Of a stretch of 64,000 nt of DNA, positions 57,384 through 64,000 are shown in pieces. The notes beneath the pieces were generated by a model. The model had not been told where the DNA came from, did not search any database, and saw only the letters and a list, made by a program, of their open reading frames with translations. Each line of letters opens with the position of its first letter. The first letter of the stretch is position 1. Position numbers and translations under genes: made by a program. Where the stretch lies: positions 3,658,001 to 3,722,000 of the forward strand of contig NZ_CP008896.1 in assembly GCF_000730425.1 (NCBI RefSeq), in the 5' to 3' direction. This stretch comes from Pseudomonas fluorescens. GTDB taxonomy: Bacteria; Pseudomonadota; Gammaproteobacteria; Pseudomonadales; Pseudomonadaceae.

Positions 57384-58073
57384 ATGGTTGGCAGGAGCAT
57401 TCTGATCGTTGACGACGAAGCGCCCATTCGCGAAATGATCGCCGTTGCGTTGGAAATGGCCGGCTATGACTGCCTGGAGGCAGAGAACTCCCAGCAGGCC
57501 CACGCCATTATCGTCGACCGCAAGCCGGACCTGATCCTGCTGGACTGGATGCTGCCCGGCACCTCCGGCATCGAGTTGGCCCGGCGCCTCAAGCGCGATG
57601 AGCTGACCGGGGATATCCCGATCATCATGCTCACCGCCAAGGGCGAAGAGGACAACAAGATCCAGGGTCTGGAAGTCGGTGCCGATGACTACATCACCAA
57701 GCCATTTTCCCCACGGGAACTGGTCGCTCGCCTGAAGGCCGTACTGCGCCGCGCCGGCCCGACCGATGGCGAGGCCCCGATTGAAGTCGGCGGCCTGCTG
57801 CTGGACCCGATCAGCCATCGCGTGACCATCGATGGCAAGCCTGCCGAGATGGGCCCTACCGAATACCGCCTGCTGCAGTTCTTCATGACCCACCAGGAAC
57901 GCGCCTACACCCGTGGGCAACTGCTGGACCAGGTGTGGGGCGGCAACGTGTATGTCGAGGAACGCACCGTGGACGTGCATATCCGCCGCCTGCGCAAAGC
58001 CTTGGGCGATGCCTACGAGAATCTGGTACAAACCGTGCGCGGTACCGGCTATCGGTTTTCCACCAAAGGCTGA
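57384..58073 (+). CDS. phoB: Phosphate response regulator PhoB
   Basis: 229 residues, the known length. Receiver domain with phospho-Asp D54 ([13 protein letters not shown]) and acidic pocket [10 protein letters not shown], then an OmpR-type winged helix ([37 protein letters not shown]). It activates Pho regulon genes including pst when phosphate is low. I use the ATG at 57384, five codons inside the longer frame. phoR follows 45 bases downstream. Confidence 0.97.
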   Translation: MVGRSILIVDDEAPIREMIAVALEMAGYDCLEAENSQQAHAIIVDRKPDLILLDWMLPGTSGIELARRLKRDELTGDIPIIMLTAKGEEDNKIQGLEVGADDYITKPFSPRELVARLKAVLRRAGPTDGEAPIEVGGLLLDPISHRVTIDGKPAEMGPTEYRLLQFFMTHQERAYTRGQLLDQVWGGNVYVEERTVDVHIRRLRKALGDAYENLVQTVRGTGYRFSTKG

Positions 58074-58118
58074 GCCAGCCCTATCCAGACTTAACAGCCG
58101 ACAAGGACGCATGGTCAA

Positions 58119-59441
58119 GTGAATCAAAACTGGCATGGCACCCTGATCCGCCACATGCTCTTGCTGGTCACCGGCTGCCTGTTGGTCGGCCTGATCAGCG
58201 GCTACTACGGCTGGAGCCTGGCCATTGGCCTGGGCCTCTACCTGGGCTGGACCCTCAAGCAATTGCTGCGCCTGCACGAGTGGCTGCGCCAGCACAAACC
58301 CGATGAAGCGCCACCCGACGGCTACGGCCTGTGGGGCGAGGTGTTCGACAGCATCTACCACCTGCAACGCCGCGACCAGCGGGTGCGTGGCCGCCTGCAA
58401 GCGGTGATCGACCGGGTCCAGGAGTCGACCGCCGCGCTCAAGGACGCGGTGATCATGCTCGACAGCGACGGCAACCTGGAATGGTGGAACCGCGCCGCCG
58501 AGACCCTGCTGGGCCTCAAGACGCCCCAGGACAGCGGCCAGCCGGTGACCAACCTGGTACGCCATCCGCGCTTCAAGGAGTACTTCGAGCAGGACAACTA
58601 CGAAGAAGCCCTGGAAATCCCGTCGCCCACCAATGACCGGGTGCGCATCCAGTTGTACCTCACGCGCTACGGCAACAACGAACACTTGATGCTGGTGCGC
58701 GACGTGACTCGCATCCATCAACTGGAACAGATGCGCAAGGACTTCGTCGCCAACGTCTCCCACGAGTTGCGCACGCCGCTGACGGTGATCTGTGGCTATC
58801 TGGAGACGCTGCTGGACAACGTCGAAGAGATCAACCCGCGCTGGAACCGAGCCTTGCAGCAAATGCAGCAACAGGGCTCGCGCATGCAGACCCTGCTCAA
58901 CGACCTGTTGCTGCTGGCCAAGCTGGAAGCCACCGACTACCCCTCGGACAACCATCCCGTGGCCGTACAGAGCCTGCTGCAGAGCATCAAGAATGATGCC
59001 CAGGCGCTGTCCGGCGAACGCGGCCAGCAGATCACCCTGGAAGCCGACCCGTCGGTGCTGCTCAAGGGCAGCGAAGGCGAATTGCGCAGCGCCTTTTCCA
59101 ACCTGGTGTTCAACGCCGTGAAGTACACCCAGGACCAAGGCACGATCCGCATCCGCTGGTGGGCCGATCCGCAGGGGGCGCACCTGAGCGTGCAGGATTC
59201 GGGGATCGGGATCGACAGCAAGCACTTGCCACGCCTGACCGAGCGCTTCTACCGCGTCGACTCCAGCCGCAACTCCAACACCGGCGGCACCGGGCTGGGC
59301 CTGGCGATCGTCAAGCATGTGTTGCTGCGCCATCGGGCCCGCCTGGAAATCAGCAGTGTGCTGGGCCACGGCAGCACCTTTACCTGCCACTTTGCGCCGA
59401 CCCAGGTCACTCATTCGCAGGCCGTGGCGACAAAGGAATAA
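58119..59441 (+). CDS. phoR: Phosphate sensor histidine kinase PhoR
   Basis: 440 residues. Two closely spaced N-terminal hydrophobic segments (about 10-45), a PAS domain (about 95-190; VIMLDSDGNLEWWN), HisKA with the phospho-His H215 in FVANVSHELRTPL, and HATPase_c (FSNLVFNAVKYT; GGTGLGLAIVKHVL). No large periplasmic sensor, as usual for PhoR, which takes its signal from the Pst transporter through PhoU. The start is GTG at 58119 (MNQNWHGTLIRHM). Its partner phoU and pstB lie at the right end of the window. Confidence 0.96.
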   Translation: MNQNWHGTLIRHMLLLVTGCLLVGLISGYYGWSLAIGLGLYLGWTLKQLLRLHEWLRQHKPDEAPPDGYGLWGEVFDSIYHLQRRDQRVRGRLQAVIDRVQESTAALKDAVIMLDSDGNLEWWNRAAETLLGLKTPQDSGQPVTNLVRHPRFKEYFEQDNYEEALEIPSPTNDRVRIQLYLTRYGNNEHLMLVRDVTRIHQLEQMRKDFVANVSHELRTPLTVICGYLETLLDNVEEINPRWNRALQQMQQQGSRMQTLLNDLLLLAKLEATDYPSDNHPVAVQSLLQSIKNDAQALSGERGQQITLEADPSVLLKGSEGELRSAFSNLVFNAVKYTQDQGTIRIRWWADPQGAHLSVQDSGIGIDSKHLPRLTERFYRVDSSRNSNTGGTGLGLAIVKHVLLRHRARLEISSVLGHGSTFTCHFAPTQVTHSQAVATKE

Positions 59442-59586
59442 TCTGAAGCCATCCCCATTCCCCTGTGAGAGCTGGCAGCCGCCACTAGGCAAGCGCCCCA
59501 TCAGCCGCTACATTGCCTGACTTGTGCCCGCCCTTGAGGCACAGCCATCACCCTCTTTGAACACACGGAACCCGCAAAACCCCATC

Positions 59587-60927
59587 ATGGACCCTTCCCC
59601 TGGTATCACCCTCGCGACACTCTTCGCCGACTTCGGCATGATTCTTTTTGCACTGATCCTGGTACTGCTCAACGGTTTCTTCGTTGCGGCGGAATTTGCC
59701 ATGGTCAAACTGCGCGCTACCCGGGTCGAGGCGATCGCCCACACCAATGGCTGGCGCGGGCAGATCCTGCGCACCGTACACAACCAGCTCGACGCCTACC
59801 TGTCGGCCTGCCAGCTGGGTATCACCCTCGCCTCCCTGGGCCTGGGCTGGGTCGGTGAACCGGCCTTCGCGCATATCCTGGAGCCGCTGCTGAGCGCCAT
59901 GGGCGTCGAATCGGCCGAAGTGATCAAGGGCGTGTCGTTCTTCGCCGCTTTCTTCGTGATTTCCTACCTGCACATCGTGATCGGTGAGCTGGCGCCCAAG
60001 TCCTGGGCCATTCGCAAGCCCGAGTTGCTGTCGCTGTGGACTGCGGTGCCGCTGTACCTGTTCTACTGGGCGATGTACCCGGCAATCTACCTGCTCAATG
60101 CCAGTGCCAACGCGATTCTGCGCATCGCCGGCCAGGGCGAGCCCGGTCCACACCATGAGCACCATTACAGCCGCGAAGAGCTCAAGCTGATCCTGCACTC
60201 CAGCCGTGGTCAGGACCCAAGCGACCAAGGCATGCGCGTGCTGGCCTCAGCCGTGGAAATGGGCGAACTGGAAGTCGTGGACTGGGCCAACTCCCGAGAA
60301 GACCTGGTGACCCTGGATTTCAATGCCCCGCTCAAGGAAATCCTCGCGTTGTTCCGTCGCCACAAATTCAGCCGCTACCCGGTGTACGACGCCGTGCGCG
60401 GTGAGTTTGTCGGCCTGCTGCACATCAAGGATCTGCTGCTGGAACTCGCGGCCCTGGACCATATCCCCGAGTCGTTCAACCTGGCCGAGCTGACCCGCCC
60501 GCTGGAGCGCGTCTCGCGGCACATGCCGCTGTCGCAGTTGCTGGAGCAGTTCCGCAAGGGCGGCGCGCACTTTGCCCTGGTTGAGGAGGCCGACGGCAAC
60601 ATCATCGGCTACCTGACCATGGAAGACGTGCTGGAAGTGCTGGTGGGCGATATCCAGGACGAACACCGCAAGGCCGAGCGCGGCATCCTCGCCTACCAGC
60701 CAGGCAAGCTGCTGGTGCGCGGAGATACGCCACTGTTCAAGATCGAGCGCCTGCTGGGCCTCGACCTGGACCACATCGAGGCCGAAACCCTCGCCGGCTT
60801 GATCTACGACACCCTGAACCGGGTGCCGGAAGAGGAAGAAGTGCTGGAAGTGGAAGGCCTGCGGATCATCATCAAGAAGATGAAAGGCCCGAAAATCGTA
60901 CTGGCCAAAGTACTGATGCTCGACTGA
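59587..60927 (+). CDS. CNNM/CBS-domain membrane protein (hemolysin C/CorC family)
   Basis: 446 residues. Four N-terminal hydrophobic segments form the DUF21 (CNNM) domain (about 10-190; LLNGFFVAAEFAMVKLRATR), then a CBS pair (about 215-345; HKFSRYPVYDAVRGEFVGLL; ADGNIIGYLTMEDVLEVLVG), and a CorC_HlyC C-terminal domain (about 360-440). Members take part in Mg2+ (and Co2+) transport, and this one corresponds to PA5362. I take the ATG at 59587; an upstream GTG at 59524 would add 21 residues of no obvious role. No strong ribosome site. Confidence 0.9.
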   Translation: MDPSPGITLATLFADFGMILFALILVLLNGFFVAAEFAMVKLRATRVEAIAHTNGWRGQILRTVHNQLDAYLSACQLGITLASLGLGWVGEPAFAHILEPLLSAMGVESAEVIKGVSFFAAFFVISYLHIVIGELAPKSWAIRKPELLSLWTAVPLYLFYWAMYPAIYLLNASANAILRIAGQGEPGPHHEHHYSREELKLILHSSRGQDPSDQGMRVLASAVEMGELEVVDWANSREDLVTLDFNAPLKEILALFRRHKFSRYPVYDAVRGEFVGLLHIKDLLLELAALDHIPESFNLAELTRPLERVSRHMPLSQLLEQFRKGGAHFALVEEADGNIIGYLTMEDVLEVLVGDIQDEHRKAERGILAYQPGKLLVRGDTPLFKIERLLGLDLDHIEAETLAGLIYDTLNRVPEEEEVLEVEGLRIIIKKMKGPKIVLAKVLMLD

Positions 60928-60930
60928 CCC

Positions 60931-61020
60931 CTGTAGGAGCCGGCTTGCCGGCGATAGCCTCCCCTCGGTAAAACTTGATGTACCGAGGCGCCTGGATCGC
61001 CAGCAAGCCGGCGCCTACAG
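60931..61020. repeat. REPIN overlapping the M23 peptidase stop codon
   Basis: CTGTAGGAGCCGGCTTGCCG from 60931 and the inverse arm GCAAGCCGGCGCCTACAG ending at 61020. The peptidase stop codon (61015-61017) lies within the last arm, so the repeat supplies the end of that gene. Confidence 0.9.
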
Positions 61021-61692
61021 GCCCGACGCAAAGTTGGGCAAGGCCTGTACCGGCTGCGTGAACTCATACGGAATCGATACCCACCCTGCGCCCGTATCGC
61101 GCTGCACCACAAAATGCAGGTGCGGCCCGCTGCTGTTGCCGGTATTACCCGACAACCCCAGAGGACTGCCCACCCCCACCCGTTGCCCGTCCCTGACGCT
61201 GACCGAACCCTGCTTGAGGTGCAGATACACACCGTGGGTGCCGTCATCGTGCAACACCCGCACGAAGTTGCCCGACGGGTCACTGCCCCGCCCCGATTGG
61301 CTGTTCTCGGTCCTCACCACCACCCCGCCCCGCGCAGCGATGATCGGCGTGCCCTCGGGCATGGCGATGTCCATGGCGTAGCGGCTCTTGACGTCGGCGT
61401 GACTGAACGTACCGCCTGGGCCCTGGGTCAGGCGGAAGGGACCGCCGCGCCAGGGCAACGGGTAGCGCTGGAACTGCGCTGGCCGCAGGTTGTGCGGCGG
61501 CTGGGGCTCAAGCACCTGGCGCTTCACCGGCACCACCCGACGCTCCTGGAACACAAACGCCTGGGCGCCGGGAGTTTTCTGGTCGCTGAAAAACACCACG
61601 CCTCGGGCATCGGTCGAACGATAGAGGGTCATGGCCAGGGTCGATGAAGCGACCGCGCACAGGCCACAAAACAACATAAAACGCACAAGCAT
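61015..61692 (-). CDS. M23-family peptidase (LytM-like endopeptidase)
   Basis: 225 residues. Signal peptide (MLVRFMLFCGLCAVASSTLA), then a beta-rich N-terminal region (about 25-95), then the LytM domain: the first zinc ligands are in FSHADVKSRYAMDIAMPEGT (H97 and D105), and the last are in SSGPHLHFVV (HxH). These enzymes cut peptidoglycan cross-bridges in the periplasm. The set of three ligands is complete, so it is probably active rather than an EnvC/NlpD-type regulator. Corresponds to PA5363. The stop codon is inside a REP element. Confidence 0.9.
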   Translation of the reverse strand: MLVRFMLFCGLCAVASSTLAMTLYRSTDARGVVFFSDQKTPGAQAFVFQERRVVPVKRQVLEPQPPHNLRPAQFQRYPLPWRGGPFRLTQGPGGTFSHADVKSRYAMDIAMPEGTPIIAARGGVVVRTENSQSGRGSDPSGNFVRVLHDDGTHGVYLHLKQGSVSVRDGQRVGVGSPLGLSGNTGNSSGPHLHFVVQRDTGAGWVSIPYEFTQPVQALPNFASGL

Positions 61693-61765
61693 GGGATGAA
61701 CCTGCCGGGTATGACTGAACGGCAGGCTAGCAAGGGTTCATGACACTGTTGTGTGAGCCTGCGCC

Positions 61766-61798
61766 TCCTGTAGGAGCCGGCTTGCCAGCTCCTACAGG
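61766..61798. repeat. Single REP hairpin between the response regulator and M23 genes
   Basis: TCCTGTAGGAGCCGGCTTGC and then CAGCTCCTACAGGGA: the outer arms pair almost fully, with the usual REPIN spacer missing. Both flanking genes are on the minus strand, so it may act as a terminator for the response regulator. Confidence 0.8.
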
Positions 61799-61813
61799 GA
61801 TCGGGGGGTTGGT

Positions 61814-62713
61814 TCAGGCACCCGGCACAAAATGCTTCTGCGCCGTACCCCGGGCGATCAGCCGCGAGATGTAGTCGAGCTTCTGCGCGTCCTGGTCGAT
61901 AAAGCGGAAGGTCAGTTGCAGCCAGTCGCTGTCGGGGCGTGGCTCGTAGGCGACGATGGCGTGCAGGTAGCCGTTGAGGCGGGCGGTTTCGGCGTTCTCG
62001 CCTTGCTCCAGGTCGAGCACCGCGCTTTCCAGCACTTGGGGCAGGACGTCGCCACGGCGCACCACCAGCAACGCCTCCTTGATGCTCAGCGCCTTGATCA
62101 CGCATTGCTGGGTGCCGCTGGACAGGCGCAACTGGCCCTGACCACGACCGCTGGCGGCCGAAGGGGCGGCGACAGGCTGCGCGGGCGAGCTGTTGAGCAA
62201 GCCTTTGCTCGGCGCAGCCACCGGCGCCGGCTTGACCGCTTCGGGCTTGCCGCCGGTCAAGGCGCTGAGGGAATCGTTGCCAAAGGCCGAGTTCATCTTG
62301 GTCGGTGCGCTGGCCAGCAGGGCATCAAGGCGACCGATCTTGTTCAATGCCTGCTTGACCTTGTTCAGCAACTGCTCGTTGGTGAACGGCTTGCTGACGT
62401 AGCCGGAGACTCCGGCCTGAATGGCCTGGACCACGTTTTCCTTGTCGCCGCGGCTGGTGACCATGACAAACGGCATGGCCCTGAGTTGCGGCTGCTCACG
62501 GCACCAGGTCAGCAGTTCCAGGCCGGACATTTCCGGCATTTCCCAGTCGCACAACACCATGTCGAAGGTTTCGCGCATCAGGATGGCCTGGGCCTTTTTG
62601 CCGTTTACCGCATCTTCAATCTTGATGCCGGGAAAGTAGTTGCGCAGGCACTTCTTCACCAGGTCGCGAATAAACGAGGCGTCATCCACCACCAACACAC
62701 TGACTTTACTCAT
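61814..62713 (-). CDS. Response regulator with PilZ-like C-terminal domain
   Basis: 299 residues. Receiver domain (1-125) with phospho-Asp D56 (LCDWEMPEMSG) and lysine in YVSKPF. A low-complexity alanine/proline linker follows (about 135-195). The C-terminal domain (about 195-295; QLRLSSGTQQCVIKAL; LLVVRRGDVLPQVLESAVLD; the last LDYISRLIARG) has the layout of a PilZ-like beta barrel, but I do not see the RxxxR and (D/N)xSxxG c-di-GMP motifs. The neighbouring gene order matches PA5364. Output unknown; no DNA-binding domain. Confidence 0.78.
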   Translation of the reverse strand: MSKVSVLVVDDASFIRDLVKKCLRNYFPGIKIEDAVNGKKAQAILMRETFDMVLCDWEMPEMSGLELLTWCREQPQLRAMPFVMVTSRGDKENVVQAIQAGVSGYVSKPFTNEQLLNKVKQALNKIGRLDALLASAPTKMNSAFGNDSLSALTGGKPEAVKPAPVAAPSKGLLNSSPAQPVAAPSAASGRGQGQLRLSSGTQQCVIKALSIKEALLVVRRGDVLPQVLESAVLDLEQGENAETARLNGYLHAIVAYEPRPDSDWLQLTFRFIDQDAQKLDYISRLIARGTAQKHFVPGA

Positions 62714-62838
62714 CGACCCTTCATCCTCTCAAAACCTCGGCAAGCAAAACGCTTAACTGATGGCATCTTGCCAAAAACTCGTCAGTCACGCCGGGACTTT
62801 ATGCCTGCCCGCAGCGCAAAACTCATACGCCACAAACA

Positions 62839-62869
62839 AAAACGCCCGACCAGAGGCCGGGCGTTTATT
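62839..62869 (-). terminator. Rho-independent terminator after phoU
   Basis: AAACGCCCG (62840-62848) and CGGGCGTTT (62858-62866) form a 9-bp stem; the minus-strand transcript has T-rich sequence following. It lies 13 bases beyond the phoU stop. Confidence 0.85.
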
Positions 62870-62881
62870 TCTCGGGCAATC

Positions 62882-63643
62882 TTACTTATCGTCAGATTCG
62901 TCCGGAACATTAGGGATTTGATCGGCCGTGCCTTCAACTTCGGCTTTCATGCGCTTGAGGCCCATGTGCCGCACGTCGGTGCCGCGCACCAGGTAAATGA
63001 CCAGTTCCGAGATGTTGCGTGCGTGATCGCCGATCCGCTCCAGGGAGCGCAACACCCAGATGATGCTCAACACCCGCGAGATGGAGCGCGGGTCTTCCAT
63101 CATGTAGGTCGCCAGCTCGCGCAGGGCGGTCTTGTACTCGCGGTCGATGATCTTGTCGTACTGGGCCACCGACAACGCCAGGTCGGCGTCGAAACGGGCA
63201 AAAGCATCCAGTGCGTCGCGGACCATGTTGCGCACCTGGTCGCCGATGTGGCGCACTTCCACGTAGCCACGCGGCGCTTCGCCCTCTTCGCACAACTGGA
63301 TGGCGCGACGGGCGATCTTGGTGGCTTCGTCGCCGATACGCTCAAGATCGATCACCGACTTGGAAATGCTGATGATCAACCGCAGGTCGGACGCCGCCGG
63401 CTGGCGGCGGGCGAGGATGCGCAGGCATTCTTCGTCGATATTGCGTTCCATCTGGTTGATCTGGTCGTCGATCTCACGCACTTGCTGGGCAAGGCCCGAG
63501 TCAGCCTCGATCAGTGCGGTCACCGCGTCGTTGACTTGCTTCTCCACCAGACCGCCCATGGCCAGGAGGTGGCTGCGCACTTCCTCAAGCTCGGCGTTGA
63601 ACTGCGCGGAGATGTGGTGGGTAAGGCCTTCTTTGCTAATCAT
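62882..63643 (-). CDS. phoU: Phosphate signalling protein PhoU
   Basis: 253 residues. Two PhoU three-helix domains (about 20-105 and 130-220), each with acidic metal-binding helices (ERIGDEATKIARRA; SLERIGDHARNISELV). It links the Pst transporter to PhoR and represses the Pho regulon at high phosphate. Last gene of the pst operon, 71 bases after pstB on the minus strand. Confidence 0.97.
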   Translation of the reverse strand: MISKEGLTHHISAQFNAELEEVRSHLLAMGGLVEKQVNDAVTALIEADSGLAQQVREIDDQINQMERNIDEECLRILARRQPAASDLRLIISISKSVIDLERIGDEATKIARRAIQLCEEGEAPRGYVEVRHIGDQVRNMVRDALDAFARFDADLALSVAQYDKIIDREYKTALRELATYMMEDPRSISRVLSIIWVLRSLERIGDHARNISELVIYLVRGTDVRHMGLKRMKAEVEGTADQIPNVPDESDDK

Positions 63644-63714
63644 GTTGGCGTCCTTGGAGCGTCCGGTAAGGTGCGGAGAACCGCAGCGTTCAGTGCAATC
63701 AGAACCACGGCGTC

Positions 63715-64000
63715 CTAGCCGTAGCGACCGGTGATGTAGTCTTCGGTCTGTTTCTTCGCCGGATTGGTGAACAGGGTATCGGTATCACCAAACTCCACCA
63801 GTTTGCCCATGTACATGAACGCGGTGTAGTCGGAAACCCGTGCCGCCTGTTGCATGTTGTGGGTCACGATGACGATGGTGAACTTGGACTTGAGCTCGTA
63901 GATCAGCTCTTCGACTTTCAGCGTCGAGATCGGATCGAGTGCCGAGCAGGGTTCGTCGAGCAGCAGCACTTCCGGCTCCACGGCGATGGTACGGGCAATC
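63715..64000 (-). CDS. pstB: Phosphate ABC transporter ATP-binding protein PstB, 3' part
   Basis: The gene runs past the right edge of the window; only the last 94 residues or so are visible. Walker [13 protein letters not shown] and the switch histidine in [15 protein letters not shown] are present, and the end (DYITGRYG) is typical of PstB. It energises phosphate uptake with PstSCA. The first visible residues ([13 protein letters not shown]) follow the signature helix. Confidence 0.96.
   Translation of the reverse strand, partial: IARTIAVEPEVLLLDEPCSALDPISTLKVEELIYELKSKFTIVIVTHNMQQAARVSDYTAFMYMGKLVEFGDTDTLFTNPAKKQTEDYITGRYG

Noticed and set aside
57339..59501. 720-codon open frame on the minus strand
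   Set aside because: Antisense to phoB and phoR, whose motifs are unmistakable; no ribosome site and a low-quality composition.

Overview
The window is about 64 kb of a high-GC, densely coding Pseudomonas chromosome, most likely from the P. fluorescens group. Four things support this: the protein sequences; a gene order that follows the P. aeruginosa PA5290-PA5366 segment (comM, LysR, MATE, GGDEF/EAL, rep, xpt, dadX-dadA-lrp, kauB, rpmG-rpmB, radC, coaBC, dut, algC, argB, pyrE, crc, rph, gmk, rpoZ, spoT, oxyR, recG, HDOD, HU, rubredoxin genes, ubiCA, phoBR, phoU, pstB); the exbB-exbD-tonB block next to oxyR, as in fluorescent pseudomonads; and more than a dozen REP/REPIN elements of the type common in P. 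fluorescens. These comparisons come from memory, because no search was run.

Layout. 1-10.2 kb: the 3' part of comM, a chemoreceptor, a LysR regulator divergent from a MATE exporter, a GSDEF/EAL c-di-GMP protein divergent from rep helicase, and xpt. 10.2-25.8 kb: central metabolism and amine/amino-acid catabolism. This holds an acetyl-CoA hydrolase/transferase, cytochrome c5, a PauR-like regulator, the dadA-ridA-dadX operon with divergent lrp, a gamma-glutamylpolyamine oxidase-like flavoenzyme, a DUF1127 protein, a MocR regulator, a phospholipase-D lipoprotein, an MFS transporter, KauB aldehyde dehydrogenase and a cupin. 25.8-36.2 kb: ribosomal proteins L33 and L28, a peptide-binding protein, radC, coaBC-dut-algC-argB, pyrE, crc and rph. 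36.3-41.7 kb: yicC-gmk-rpoZ-spoT-ridA and a lipoprotein, a probable co-oriented run that includes the stringent response genes. 41.8-50.3 kb: a sugar epimerase-like protein, exbB-exbD-tonB (with a Fur-box-like site), oxyR, recG, an HDOD protein and an SCP2-like protein. 53.7-64 kb: rubredoxin reductase and rubredoxin, ubiC-ubiA, a secreted repeat protein, phoB-phoR with a Pho box, a CNNM/CBS protein, an M23 peptidase, a response regulator, phoU and the 3' part of pstB.

The accessory part is 50.35-53.30 kb. An intact IS5-family element (52105-53296, TTAA target duplication) has inserted four codons or so before the stop of an HU gene. The HU open reading frame now ends inside the IS, 7 bases before the transposase start codon, with a new tail of about 20 residues. 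The original HU 3' end can be read on the far side of the IS. Beyond it lies a lower-GC cassette encoding an unrecognised, cysteine-free 329-residue protein with tandem 8-residue repeats (24-bp DNA repeats) and three related amphipathic helices. Two nearly identical hairpin terminators bound the cassette, which suggests insertion or duplication at the HU terminator. This cassette is the best candidate for something undescribed in the window.

REP/REPIN elements fill most intergenic gaps. They fall into at least two sequence families, and in three places are reduced to single hairpins at gene ends. No REP-associated transposase is present here. I saw no tRNA, rRNA or CRISPR array.
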